Source: an uncultured Bacteroidota bacterium (GTDB lineage Bacteria; Bacteroidota; Bacteroidia; UKL13-3). Taken from it: a DNA stretch of 64,000 nucleotides. The notes below the pieces were generated by a model. That model saw nothing but the letters and a program-made list of their open reading frames with translations. It was not told where the DNA came from and made no database searches. The stretch is from assembly GCA_903850915.1 (NCBI GenBank), contig CAINMV010000001.1, positions 1 to 64,000 of the forward strand, in the 5' to 3' direction. The position numbers and the translations under genes were made by a program. Each line of letters starts with the position of its first letter. The stretch's first letter is position 1. Positions 1 to 12,900 of this stretch are shown one piece after another.

Positions 1-1
1 A

Positions 2-1729
2 GTTCGATCCTTGAATTATGATAGCATTCCAAGTGCCATGAGTAATATTAAATCAGGCATTCCATTTAACATCCAACCAACACCTGTAAAATTAAATACC
101 GTTTATCTTCCAAATCAAGGGCGAAAGACTTCTAATAATTATGTATTTCATGCTGCAGGTACTTTTGATATCGATGGCAAAATTGATTCCATTGTTTGGT
201 ATGTAAATAATCAAAGGCAAGCTGTTGATTCCTTATTGAGCTATGGTTTCCGTCAAGGAACATCACGTGTTACTATGAAGGTTTATGATGATGATCAGGC
301 CTTTGATTCCAGCGTTGCGTTTATCCATATTAATACTTTTGAGAAGATAATGGATGGACCGGTTCAAGCAGGTTTAACATCCTCAAATAGTAATATGATT
401 TATGCGGCGGATGCCAGTTATATTAATGGATTAGGTGCAAAATCCATACAAATGGACTCCCTGGGCAAGGTGAATTTCGAAATTTTAGTTACACAACAAA
501 TTAGAACTACACCTTCGGTAACCTATGATTCTGCAGTATTGATTACCAACGGGGCTCTACTTAATGGTTTCGACAAAACTGGTAGCCCATTATTTGGTGC
601 TATTAGCTTGGGTGGTTTAACAGATGTGACACCTACCGTTGACTCTGTTTTGGATCGATTATATCTTGGCGTCTCTAATCGTAAATTCTTCGCAATTAAT
701 TACAAATTAGGTGGTCAAGTGGCGTGGAATTATACCTGTGATGCACCAATCATTTCTTCTTCGGTACTAACATTTAATCGTAAATTAATCTTCCCTGATC
801 AAGTGGGTAACTTATATGGTTTTGATGTTTCAACCGCAACATCTCAAGGCACAGCTCCAAAATGGAAGTATACTGTAAATGACTCGATTAATACATCTCC
901 AGCCATTGATACAGGAGGTAATATTTATGTGGGTACAAAAACTGGAAAAATCATGAAGTTGACTTTCAATAATGATGCTACGGTAACTCAAATATGGTTG
1001 CAAACGTTAGGTTCTAAAGCTACAACATCACCTGTTCTCGATGGTAATGGTTACCTATATATTGGCTGTGAAAATGGCAAACTATATAAATTAGATCCGA
1101 CGAATGGCGCAATTAAATGGGAATACCCTACGGGGGCTGCAATTCGTTCTACTCCTGCAATCTCAAACTCAGGTGTCATCTATTTTGGAAACGAGCAAGG
1201 GTTATTCTCCGCTATTGATACCACAGGAAGGTTGTTTTGGTACTATAAAGATTCAACAGCCATCAATGCAAATATTTTGCACGAAAGCGGAACCACCTAT
1301 ATCGGTACTTTAGGTGGTAAGGTTATTGCTTTCTGGGATCAGGATTTAACTACCTTCGGTTTAACCGGAATGCAGCAAGTTCTTCCTGTTTGGGGAACTT
1401 TCCAAGGTAATAGTAAACGAACTGGAGCTCAAGTTAGAATCGGATTCCGAAGCGGTATCAATAATTCAGTTAAGTCATTAGGTGCATCTGTAATTAAAAT
1501 TTATCCTAATCCAACCACTCAAATAGCTAACGTAATCAGTGATGATGATATTCTTGATATTCATGTTTATGATATGTTAGGTAAAAATATTGGAGACGTC
1601 ATCTCAATTAAGAAAATTAATGACAGAAATGCTGCTATAGATTTTAAAGCTATTCGTGCGGGTGTTTATTTTGTTATGATTCAAACAAAACAAGGTGCAA
1701 TGGTTGAGAAATTGCAACTCTGGAAATAA
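2..1729 (+). CDS. Partial T9SS type A cargo protein: PKD-like domain plus PQQ-type beta-propeller
   Basis: The frame is open from base 2 with no stop, so the gene begins upstream of the window; the TTG at 11 is only the first in-frame start-like codon. The visible part (about 575 aa) opens with a PKD-like beta-sandwich (counting from the TTG, about residues 45-108, with the AGTFDIDGKI motif). It continues with tandem propeller blades (about 115-470) carrying repeats such as GNIYVGTKTGK and GYLYIGCENGKLYKLD, typical of PQQ/outer-membrane beta-propellers. It ends in a type A T9SS sorting domain (about 497-572) with the IYPNPT motif, VYDMLGK and a final GVYFVMIQTKQG strand. Such proteins are secreted across the outer membrane and anchored or released. 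No ligand or enzyme function can be read from it. A 10-bp hairpin follows the stop codon. Confidence 0.88.
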   Translation, partial: VRSLNYDSIPSAMSNIKSGIPFNIQPTPVKLNTVYLPNQGRKTSNNYVFHAAGTFDIDGKIDSIVWYVNNQRQAVDSLLSYGFRQGTSRVTMKVYDDDQAFDSSVAFIHINTFEKIMDGPVQAGLTSSNSNMIYAADASYINGLGAKSIQMDSLGKVNFEILVTQQIRTTPSVTYDSAVLITNGALLNGFDKTGSPLFGAISLGGLTDVTPTVDSVLDRLYLGVSNRKFFAINYKLGGQVAWNYTCDAPIISSSVLTFNRKLIFPDQVGNLYGFDVSTATSQGTAPKWKYTVNDSINTSPAIDTGGNIYVGTKTGKIMKLTFNNDATVTQIWLQTLGSKATTSPVLDGNGYLYIGCENGKLYKLDPTNGAIKWEYPTGAAIRSTPAISNSGVIYFGNEQGLFSAIDTTGRLFWYYKDSTAINANILHESGTTYIGTLGGKVIAFWDQDLTTFGLTGMQQVLPVWGTFQGNSKRTGAQVRIGFRSGINNSVKSLGASVIKIYPNPTTQIANVISDDDILDIHVYDMLGKNIGDVISIKKINDRNAAIDFKAIRAGVYFVMIQTKQGAMVEKLQLWK

Positions 1730-1739
1730 AATCTAAGAT

Positions 1740-1795
1740 AGTGAGGCTCCATAAATTCAATGTATGATTGATGAAATGTGAGCCTCACTTTATTG
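1740..1795 (+). terminator. Possible hairpin terminator after the propeller gene
   Basis: A 10-bp stem (agtgaggctc at 1740-1749 against gagcctcact at 1780-1789) with a 30-nt loop lies 11 bases after the stop codon and is followed by a short T-containing tract. The long loop makes it a weaker candidate than the other terminators here. The rest of the 270-bp gap to the next gene holds no gene; it contains a 12-bp perfect palindrome, cgatttaaatcg, at 1953-1964 that could be an operator. Confidence 0.4.
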
Positions 1796-1999
1796 TGGTT
1801 GCCTGTTTTTTCTTTACCAAGTAAAATAAAGGAGGTGAATTTGGAAACTATAAAGCTTGCATTTGGTTTAATCGTAAAACTACGCAACTGAATTGTTTCT
1901 GAAAAGTTGCTTTCGTAGATTTTCTCGAATAGAATTTACTTCTTATAATTTTCGATTTAAATCGTATTATCGTATTTTAATTATAACCGAAAATTAATT

Positions 2000-2969
2000 A
2001 TGCTTTCTCGACGTCGATTTATTAATACTACGTTGGCCGCATCCTTACTTGCTGCCATTCAAGCAAAGGCCTCTTTATTAAATTCATCAAAACGAGTTAC
2101 GAAACCTATCGTAATTTCAACATGGGATTTTGGTGTTGCTGCAAATGCAGAAGCATGGAAAGTGCTTTCTTCAGGTGGCCATCGATGCCGTGGAGGCGGG
2201 TGTTAAAATCCCAGAGGCAGATCCAAAGGTTACTTCTGTTGGCTATGGAGGTGCGCCCGATCGAGATGGTCGTGTTACGCTCGATGCCTGTATAATGGAT
2301 GAGCATGCGTCATGCGGTGCAGTAGCATGCCTCGAAAATATACTTCATCCAATTAGTGTTGCGAGATTGGTGATGGAAAAAACACCACATGTATTCTTAG
2401 CAGGGGAGGGGGCGCTAAGTTTTGCTCTTGAAAATGAATTTAAAAAAACAAATTTATTGACTCCAGAAGCAGAGGCGAACTGGAAAAAATGGATTAAAGA
2501 AAAGAAGTATATTCCTAAAGTAGATTATAATACCCATGATACTATTGGCATGTTAGCACTAGATGCTGATGGAAATTTATCTGGGGCCTGCACCACAAGT
2601 GGCTGGGCTTATAAAATGCACGGTCGCATCGGCGACTCTCCAATTATTGGAGCTGGTCTTTTTGTGGATAATGAAGTGGGTGGCGCAACATCAACTGGGC
2701 TTGGGGAAGAGGTTATTCGTGTATGCGGTTCACATGCAGTAGTGGAGTTGATGCGACAAGGGTATCACCCAGCCGAAGCATGCAAAGCGGTAGTAGAGCG
2801 TATGCTTAAAAAGTCACCACGCAAACGTGATGAGATAACGGCTGGCTTTTTAGCGTTGAATAAGAAAGGAGAGTATGGCGCTTATGCTATAAAAAAAGGG
2901 TATCAGATTGCTATTCATTCAAATTCAGAGCCAGGTGTGCTTAAAGATATTGATTTTCTGAAATTATGA
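2000..2969 (+). pseudogene. Frameshifted Tat-exported N4-(beta-N-acetylglucosaminyl)-L-asparaginase
   Basis: Glycosylasparaginases (Ntn hydrolases) split the GlcNAc-Asn bond left after glycoprotein breakdown. The first frame (2000-2206) gives a twin-arginine signal (SRRRFI, then a hydrophobic stretch) and the family's N-terminal beta strand (PIVISTWDFG), then runs into a stop after WKVLSSGGH. The rest of the enzyme continues in another frame from about 2177 (AIDAVEAGVKIPEADPK...) to 2969. It contains the autocleavage and nucleophile site HDTIGM and the substrate loop GGATSTGLGEE. Together they make about 323 aa, a normal family length. The junction near 2174-2184 fits loss of one copy of a tandem gccat, restoring GGHAIDAV if reinserted. 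Everything else is intact, so this is either a recent pseudogene or a sequencing/assembly error. The end overlaps the cutC start by ATGA. Confidence 0.85.
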
Positions 2970-3697
2970 AGATCGAAGTTGTCACTTACAATTTAGCCTC
3001 TGTTCGTGTTGCTCAACAATGCGGTGCTACACGTGTGGAGCTTTGTGCAAATGAAGGAGCGGGTGGAACATCGCCTTCCTTGGCTTTGTTGCAAATAATA
3101 AAGGAGCAGTGCACGATTCCTGTTTTTGTAATGGTACGCCCACGTGAAGGTGATTTTACCTATACTGACGATGAAATGAATTGCATTTTACGTGAAATAG
3201 AAATGTATAAACTAGCTGGTGCGGATGGTTTTGTTTGTGCTGCGTTACAACGCGATGGCACTGTTGATGCTGTTAACTTATCAAAAATGGTAAAGGCCAG
3301 TTATCCGTTGCCTTTTACGTTTCATAGGGCCTTCGATCATGTACCTGATCCTATGGCAGCAATGGAGACAATTATTGCGTGTGGATGTCAGCGTATACTT
3401 ACCTCAGGCCAACAGAAGTCCGCCTTGGATGGTGTTTTATTAATAAAAGAGTTAATTGTTAAGGCAGGGGAGCGTATTATTATCTTGCCTGGGGCGGGAT
3501 TGAACGCCGAAAATATTGAGCAACTTATTGCTCAAACAGGAACGCAGGAGATTCATCTTTCAGCTAAAAAAATAGTGGAGCGTGATGCGTTACTAAATTC
3601 ACGTATTCAATTGGGAAGTGTCACCGATAATAATTCTTTCCAAATCACGGATTCAAATACTTTATGTGCCGTAGTTAAGATTGCCACAAAATACTAA
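2966..3697 (+). CDS. cutC: CutC family TIM-barrel protein
   Basis: This 243-aa protein matches the CutC family along its whole length. It starts MKIEVVTYNLASVRVAQQ and has the family blocks GATRVELCANEGAGGTSPS, VFVMVRPREGDFTYTDDE, FHRAFDH, RILTSGQQKSA and ILPGAGLNAENI. CutC proteins are cytoplasmic TIM barrels, first named for copper homeostasis in E. coli, although that role has been questioned. Here the ATG overlaps the stop of the glycosylasparaginase frame by four bases (ATGA), which implies translational coupling and a shared pathway. That context fits a role in sugar or glycan metabolism better than metal handling, but the sequence alone does not show a substrate. A terminator follows at 3741. 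Confidence 0.93.
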   Translation: MKIEVVTYNLASVRVAQQCGATRVELCANEGAGGTSPSLALLQIIKEQCTIPVFVMVRPREGDFTYTDDEMNCILREIEMYKLAGADGFVCAALQRDGTVDAVNLSKMVKASYPLPFTFHRAFDHVPDPMAAMETIIACGCQRILTSGQQKSALDGVLLIKELIVKAGERIIILPGAGLNAENIEQLIAQTGTQEIHLSAKKIVERDALLNSRIQLGSVTDNNSFQITDSNTLCAVVKIATKY

Positions 3698-3740
3698 TCT
3701 TCCATTAATTAAATGTTAATTTTACGATGATAATAATTTC

Positions 3741-3772
3741 AACGCATCAAAAAATTCAATGCGTTTTTTTGT
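3741..3772 (+). terminator. Rho-independent terminator after cutC
   Basis: A 7-bp stem, aacgcat (3741-3747) with atgcgtt (3759-3765), and an 11-nt A-rich loop are followed directly by a run of T. It closes the glycosylasparaginase-cutC unit. The remaining 160 bases up to the giant gene are AT-rich with no gene. Confidence 0.7.
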
Positions 3773-3932
3773 TTTTTCGTTAAAATTAGAAGATTAAGCC
3801 AAAAATTACCCACAATTTTCGCTAATAATGGGTCTTAAATTTTGATAATTCGAATTTATTTCTCAATTTGCCAAAATCGTAAATTGCGTGTTCGACATTA
3901 AATAATTATTAATCCATTTAATTTTTCAGCCA

Positions 3933-6900
3933 ATGTTTAAAAATGTACTCCAAAAAGCTTTTTCTAATTTCGGGAAATTAGAAAATCATCAGTCAAGTGA
4001 TCATTTTAAAAGGAATGATAATGATATAAACATTAAAACCTTTGTCGTAAAAGACGTCACTAGGTTGCATTTGTTTTATCGGGTATCTAAGCTCTCTATT
4101 TTTATTTTGGTTTTACTGGTGAGTCTTTCAGTGAAAGCTCAGGTAAGCACGTATTCGTTTGCGCAAACAAGCGGAACGTACTCTGCTATTTCTGGCGGAA
4201 CCACGCTTCTTGCTGCCGCCACCGATGATGGAGCCTCTGCGCTAACCAACATAGGCTTTAATTTCACCTATCATGGTACTCTTTATACGCAGTTTTCGGC
4301 ATCATCCAATGGATATATTACCCTCGGAGCCGTTGCAGACCAATATAATTATGCTCCCTTAAGCGGAACTACCTCTGCCAATGCAATTGCCTTTATGGCA
4401 CGCGATGCGATGACGGGTGGTGCTGTTACCTATTTATTAACGGGTACATCTCCTAGTAGGGTATTAACGATAGACTTTCCAGCTTGGGATCTTACCTATA
4501 TGGGAACCTCTGATTATGTTGATGCGCAAATACAACTTTACGAAACTACCAATGTTATCAAAATCGTTTATGGTACTTCTGCTCGCGTAAGTTCATTTAC
4601 TGGTCAAGTAGGTATGGGTGGCGCAGCAAATACCGATTATAATAATCGTACTTCTACAACTTCTTGGTCTGCCACAACAGCAGGTACAGCCAATACAGCT
4701 ACAATGAGTTGGAGCACAACAGCGTATCCAAGTTCAGGACAAACCTATACTTGGACGCCATCTTCTGGATGTTCAGGTACGCCAGCTCCCGGTAATACGC
4801 TTTCAGCCGTTACAACAGCATGTGCAAGTGTACCTTTCTCCTTATCACTTCAAAATTCAACTAGTGGCACAGGCGTAACATACCAGTGGCAATCTTCACC
4901 TGATAATATTACCTATACGGCTATTTCGGGTTCTACTTTATCTACAGCTTCTGTTTCACAAACTGCTGCCACGTACTATCGTTGTGTTGTAACATGTACT
5001 ACCAATTCAGGTAATTCAACCCCGGTTCTCGTTGGTATGTCTGCACCAACTGCATGCTATTGTATATCTCAAGCTACCAATACAGGCGATGATGAAATCT
5101 TTAATGTAACGTTAGGCACCTTAAATAATACCTCTTCGTGTACTACTACTGGAGGTACCGGTTCTTTAATCAATCAATATTCTAATTATACCACAGGGGT
5201 AACCGTTCCAAATTTGCAACAAGCAGGCACCTACGCACTTTCAGTAACCGTTGGTATTTGTGGTACATCCACTTGGTCGGGTATTGTAACCGCGTTTATT
5301 GATTTTAACCAAAATGGATCATTTGCCGATGCTGGCGAATTGGTTTATACATCACCATACACACTATTTGCAATAGCTGGAACGGCTGTTACAGCGAATA
5401 TCAGCATTCCAGCAGGTGCTACTTTGGGTAACACCAGAATGCGTGTGGTGGAAACTGAAAGTACCACCGCAGCAACTTCTTGTGGCACTTACTCTTATGG
5501 CGAAACAGAAGATTACACTGTGAACATTATTACCGCGCCTCCTTGCGTGGCTCCGAATAATCAAGCAACATCGTTAAGTTTTACGCCAAGTCAGTTTTCG
5601 GTATCGGGTTCGTTTACAGCGGCTACTAGTGCCCCAACTGGTTATTTGGTAATAAGAACAAATACAAGTACTGCACCTAGTGCTCCCGTAAACGCTACTA
5701 CCTATACAGTCGGTGCTTCAGCACTGGGCGGTGTTATTGTTGCCAATGGCACTTCCACAACTTTTGTTAGTACTGGTTTAAACATTGCCACTACCTACTG
5801 GTTCTGGGTATACTCTTATAATGCTGGTTGCATAGGCGCACCAGCCTATCAAGTAGTTTCACCTTTAATGGCAAGCGTTACTACCACTAGTTGTACTTTG
5901 GGTGGAACCAAAACTGTTGGGCCAACCGGGAATTACTCCACACTAACGGCAGCCATTGCAGCCATAAACAATAGTGGTTTGGGAGGTTCTGTAATTTTGG
6001 AGCTACAATCTACTTATACTAGCGCGTCAGAAACTTTCCCAATTGTAATTTCGAGCAGCATACCTTGCTTAAGTGTTACAAATACAATTATTATTCGTCC
6101 ACAATCGGGTGCTACCGGTTTATCAATTACAAGTTCAAATGCAACAGGTACAATTAATATTGATGGTGGCGATTATATCACTATCGATGGTCGCCCAGGT
6201 GGCGTTGGGGTTTCTCAACTTACAATCGACAACTCTTCAACCACCGGTTATGCTATTCAGTTAATTAATGGCGCTACCAACAATACAGTTAAATATTGTA
6301 CAATTTCAGGAGTAAATAATGGAACCGCAAGCGGTGTTGTATTGTTAAGCAATGCTGTTGGTTTGCTAACAGGAAACAGCTATAACACCTTTACCAATTG
6401 TGATTTCAGAGATGGTTTAACCACACCAACGAATTTAATTTATGCTTCTGGGAATACTATTGATTATACATCTCAAAATATTGGTAATACTATAACCAAC
6501 TCTACTTTCCACGATTGGTTTAATGCCTCGGCAACTGTTGCAAGTGCCGCAATCAATATTGTTGGTGGTGCTTCCGATTGGACTATTACCTCAAATAGTT
6601 TTTATCAAACAGCAGCACGTACCTTCACCATGACAACCAATACCGAGCAAGGTGCAATTTTTGTTACCTCTTCAACGGGAAATAACTTCACCATTTCGAA
6701 TAACTATATTGGTGGAAGTGCCGCAAACTGCGGTGGTACAGCATTAACATGGAGTGGCGGAACTACAGGTACCCCTACTATTCGCCTAATTCGTTTCTCT
6801 ACTGGCTTAGGAGCTACATCCACAATTTCTGGAAATACAATTGCGAATATTGCTTTTACTACCTCAAGCACTTCTACATCGCATGGCTTGCTTCACCATC

Positions 6901-9900
6901 AAAATGGTAATGTAAATATTACCAACAACACCATTGGTTCTTCAACCGCAACAAACAATATTACATTTACGTTGGCATCTACCTCTGTTTCACCATTCTT
7001 CTATCCATTAGGGTTTGCCTTAGGTGCTTTGGCAAGTAATATTAACTTAAATGGCAACTCTATCGGTGGTATTACCGTTTCTACCTCAAGCACCGGTAGT
7101 ATTAGTTTCCGTATTTTGTATGGTCAACCGGTAGCAGGATGTGTTGTTACCTTAAATAATAATAACGTTGGTGGTACTGTAGCTAATAGCATCCAACATA
7201 CTACAATTAATAGTACCTTTGGTTTATTGATTTTAAATCCAGCCATTGGCATTACAATCACGAATAATAATATCCGTAACATTACTCATACTAGTTCCGC
7301 TTCAACGGCTTCTTCATTAACGGGTATCAATGTTCAGGCTAGTGGCGGTAATCACATTATTACTGGAAATAACATTTACAATCTGTCAATCAATAGTGCA
7401 AGTGTTTCCATTAGTAATACAGCCTCTATCGTGGGAATCACGATGACTGGCTCCGCAATTGGAGGAACTAATGTTTCGAACAACAATATCTATAATTTAA
7501 CAAATACCAATACTGCGGTGGCTGGCTGGATCAATGGCATGTATTTCGCTACAGCCTTGGCTCCTCAACCACAAACTATTATTTCAAGAAACTTCATTCA
7601 CAGTATCAATCTTTCTGGTGCTAGTGGTGCTGGTATGGCTGGTATCTTATTCGCCAACACTGGAAATGCTATGATTTATAACAACACCATTCGACTTGGT
7701 GTAGATATCGCAGGCGCTGATATTACAGCTCCTTTGCAAATTAATGGAATTTATAAAGCTGCATCAGCTAGTGTTGGTATCTATAATAATACTATTTATA
7801 TAGGTGGTGCAAGTGTTGCAAGTGGTACAGTAAATACCTACGCTTTTCGTAGAGCGAGTTCAGGCCCGGCAGACACGGTAATGAATAACATTTTCTATAA
7901 CGCACGTTCAAACGCGAGTGGCACAGGTAAACATTATGCAATGAGTATTAATGCTGCCACAACGTTAGTTTCTAACTTTAACGATGCACTTGCGAATGGA
8001 ACAGGTGGTGTATTTGGAATAAACAGTGTGACAGATTATACCACATTGGCCTCATGGCAATCAGCTAACAACCAAGACTGGAATTCAATAGCAGTTGATC
8101 CACAACTTACGGCTCCGAACGGAAACGCCGCTACCATTAACCTACACGTCAATACTGCTGTTTCTTCTGCCTTAGAACAAGCGGGTAAAAACTTACCTCA
8201 AGTTGCAGATGATATGGACGCTCAAGCCCGTGCTTCTTATACCCCAACAGATATCGGTGCTGATGCTGGTAACTTTACCGTTTCGGATATAGCGCCTCCT
8301 GTGGTTTACTTCACTCCTGTATTAAATACATGCGCTACCACCGACAGATCTATTTCAGGTGTTGTAATTACTGACGCTTCTGGTGTGCCCACTACTGGTA
8401 CATTGGTGCCTCGCATTTACTATAAAAAAGGGTCAGGAAGTTATTTCTCACAACCGGGCTCATTAACAGCAGGTAGTGGAACTAATGGTACTTGGAGTTT
8501 TACAATTTTATCGGCAGATATGGGCGGTTTAATTGCAACCGATGTGGTATCGTATTATATCGTTGCTCAAGATATTGCCACTGTACCTAATATCGGATCT
8601 TATGCTGTGGGGGTAATTGCTTCTAATGTTAATACTATTACTACAGCCCCAACTGTGCCTTTTACCTACAATGTTAATGCGAATTCATTAGCAGGTACAT
8701 ATAACGTTGGAGCAGGACAAACTTACACCACAATAACAGCTGCTGTTGCTGCCTATAATACGTCATGTTTATCGGGACCTGTGGTATTCCAGTTAATGGA
8801 TGCATCATATAGTGCTTCTGAAACATTCCCGATCACCATTAACAACAATTTATTTGCAAGTGCAGTTAATACCTTAACAATTAAGCCAGCTGCAGGTGTG
8901 AATGTTACTATCACTGGTTTAACAACCTCTGCGGCTATCTTTAAAATGTTGAATGCTCGTTTTGTAACTATTGATGGTTTAAAAACAGGAGGTAGCTATT
9001 TAACTTTAACAAGTACAAATACCACCACTGCGTGTGCAAATATTTGGTTGGCTAGCTCTGTTAGTTATGGACCAGGTTGTAAAAATATTAGTATATTAAA
9101 TTCAAGAATCATTGGAGGTAGTGGAACCTTAACCACCGCTTTTGGTATTATTGCGGCTGTGGATGGTGTTTCACCAGCGGGTTCATTAGCACCAGATAAT
9201 GATAATATCACTATCCAAGGAGACTCCGTTTATAATGCATATTATGGTATTCTTTGTTTGGGAGGTTCATTAGTGGCAGGCGGTGCCAACGATAACTGGG
9301 TTATCAATAATAATATTGTAGGGCCTGCCGTAAATGGCACTCAAAATATAGGAATTAATGGTATTTATATGGCCAATGCTACAAATGCATTAATTTCAGG
9401 CAATACCGTTACTAACATTGGCGGTGCTGCATTTACGCTTCAAGCCATTGGTGTTAATTTAGCGGGTAACGTAAATGGTGTTACTCTTACTCAAAATAAC
9501 ATTAACAATGTAATCGCCACTGCTTCTGTAAGCGGCACAGGTGCTGTTGCAGGGTTGGTTTTAGGGGCAAATGTTATCAATGCTACCGTATCTAGAAATA
9601 CGGTGTCTTCAATTTATAACTATAGCCCTAGTGGTTATAGCAGCCGTGGTATTATTATTAATACAGCACAATATAATAGTAATATTTCTATAGTAAACAA
9701 TATGGTTTCCGACATCAAAGCCTCAAGTGATGTGTCGATATTGTATTGGCCAATAGGAATCGATATAGAGGGTGTATCTGGTGGTGTAAATGTAGATTTC
9801 AATACGGTTAATTTATCTGGTACCTACGCGGGTTATTCCTCTGCTACAGGTGGTACTTGCATATTGGTGAATACTAGTGGTGGTGGCTTAAATGTTCGAA

Positions 9901-12900
9901 ACAATATTCTGGCAAACACCTATATTAATAGCTCTAACTTAGCCTCTAAATTGTATGCTATTTATTCAGTTGCCACAGGTGCTCAATTTAGTTCAATAAA
10001 TTACAATAACTATTATACCACAGGTACCAACGTTTTGGGTTTCATCAATGGTGGTGATAAACTTACGTTAACGGATATTCAAAATGGTTTCGGCGGTAAT
10101 GCGAACTCGTATACTTTCGCGCCTACATTTGTATCTAATACAAACTTACATTTAGCTAATAATATAGCCAACTGGTGCATGCTAGGTCGCTCTTTAGCTA
10201 TTAGCGGTTTAACAACTGATTATGATGGTGATACACGTAATACTCCTCCAACGACTGGAGCTGACGAGGCTATAATTACAGTTCCTGTTGTTGCAACTCC
10301 ATCAAACCAAACAATATGTTCTGGTGGAGCTATCACTTCAATTGTGTTCTCCGGACCATCAACTTCATACACTTGGGTGCGCGATAACACATCTACAGTT
10401 ACTGGAATAGCAGCAAGCGGTTCAGGTAATATCAGTGGATCTTTTGTTAATACGACAGCAACGGCGGTTACGGTTACATTTACCGTTTCTACAGTTATTA
10501 ATGGATGTACTGGCCCTAACTTTACAGCAACTGTTATTATTAACCCTTCTCCTGTATTTAGTTTCACTGGAGCTCCAAATGCAGTTACTTCAGGGCCTCC
10601 TTTCAACAGTTTCTCCAATACCAATGCCACTGCTACCTATTCGGTGCCATTAGTTACGGGTTATACATATGCTTGGACAATCACCAACGGTTCAATCACA
10701 GGTGGTGCAGGTACTAATGCTGTAAGTGTACTATGGGGACCATTGAATGGATCTGTTGGTGTATTGCGCCTTACACAAGTGAACACCATTACAGGTTGTG
10801 GTAAAACAGATAGTGTGTTGGTATCTCTAGGTTGTTCATCAACACCTCCGCCATATACAGCAGCTACCTTGGCTCTTCCAACTTCGGTTTGTGCTGGCTC
10901 TACATATACCTATTCGGTAACTCCAATTACGGGTTACTTATATAAATGGATTGCTACAGGAGGAACCATTGTTGGTCCAGCATCTGGAACATCAGTTACT
11001 GTTACATGGGGTATTGCATCTAACACAGCATCAATAAAAGTTATCGATAGTGTTAGTTGTGCGCCAGCTGCGAGCCCAATCAATATCATTGTAAACGCTG
11101 CACCAACAGCACTTATTGCAGGGCCGGTAAATGTTTGTGCAAATAGTGTAAAAAGCTACTCTTTGGGAAATATCGTTGGTACAATTGCCTCATATAGCTG
11201 GACTATTACGGGTGGTACAATTACTGCTGGTCAGGGTACAGCCACGGTAACAGTAGGTTGGGGTGCTGCCGGTGCAGGAACCTTAATTGCATCGTTAACA
11301 TCTAACTTAGGTTGTATCGGAAGTACACCTTTGTTCAATGCTACGATATCAGTAAATCCAACAGCGAACTTCACCGGAACTACAAACGTTTGTGTTGGGA
11401 CACCATATATTTATTCGGCCTCTACAACAGGAAGTACATACAATTGGACTGTCGTTGGTGGAACCATCACTGCTCAATCTGGCAATACCGTTACTGTAGT
11501 TTGGAGTGATGTTACTAACGCTTCGTTAAAACTCACAGAAACCTTTAATAGTACAGGATGCTCTGCAAATAACACACAATCGATTACTGTAAATCCGCTA
11601 ATTACATTAACCACTACCGGTCCACAACAAGTATGTGTTAACTCCTCGGCAACTTATACGGTAACAGGAGCAGTGGTAAGTAACGTAGCTGTTACCAATG
11701 GAACAATAACCGGAGGTACTTCAAATTCTGCAACTATCCTTTGGACTTCAGCAGGAACTGCAACAATAACAATTACGTATTTAAGTGGAAGCTGTAGCTA
11801 TAATCAAACCTATGCTGTAAATGTTAATGCATCACCTACACCATTGGTTGTTGGAGCTAACGCCGTTTGTACAGGTACTACAATTACCTATTCCACTGCA
11901 TTTAATACCGGTAGAACTTATCTATGGAATGTAACTTCAGGTGGCACCATTGTGTCAGGACAAGGTTCTAATTCAATAACAGTGCTTTGGAACACAGCGG
12001 GTCTTAATTCGGTTTCTGTAAATGAAACTATCTCGTCTACGGGTTGTTCAACAACAAGTACTGTTTTAAATGTAACGGTTACCAGTACGCCTACATCTGC
12101 TATTACAGGTTCATCCAATGTATGCAGTGGTGCTACAAATACGTATTCGGCGCCATCCGCTTCAATATATAATTGGACTGTAACTGGTGGAACAATCAGC
12201 GGTGCTGCAAATGCATCCACAGTTACTGTAATTTGGGGAGCTGGTCCAGCAGGATCTGTTTCGTTAACCACTAGCAACGGTAGCTGTAATAGTACATCTG
12301 TATTGCCTATTATCGTAAATACTACCCCTACACCTTCAATTACTGGTCCTTCAGCTATTTGCAGTGGTGTAGCTTCTGTATTCTCTGCTGGTTTCAACTC
12401 AAATTACACATACACTTGGAGCATTACCAACGGTAGCTATACCCTAGCTGGAAATTCAAATACGATTAATGTTACCCCAAATACTGGTGCAACATCGGTA
12501 ATTGTATCATTATCTGTTGCATTAAACGGAACGCCATGCACCAGTTCTACATCGAAAACCGTTGCTGTAAATACAACACCAACGTTGGCACTCGCGGGTA
12601 GCATATCTGTTTGTCAGGGTTCTTCCCAAACATACACAGCCAGTGGTGCTGCTTCCTATAGTTTTAGTGTAAATGGAGGAAATGTTACAGCAACAACAGC
12701 CAATACCGTTACAATTACTTGGGGCGGTTCTAATGGTGCTATCATTGTATATGGAATTTCTGCTGCAGGATGCTCAGCCTCTATAGCAGTTGCCATTACA
12801 GTTAACGATTTGCCGACTCCAGCCATAGCAGGTTCGGCTCAGGTATGTGCAAACAATAGCAGCTCATACACAGTTGGTTCATTAACAGGTGCCACTTACG

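Noticed and set aside
1681..1887. 68-codon minus-strand ORF over the end of the first gene and its terminator
   Set aside because: Overlaps a well-supported sorting domain and the hairpin; no homology visible.
11918..12397. 159-codon minus-strand ORF inside the first giant gene, and similar antisense ORFs (for example 10220-10630)
   Set aside because: They mirror the repetitive Thr/Gly/Val codon pattern of the sense strand and resemble no protein; shadows of the giant genes.
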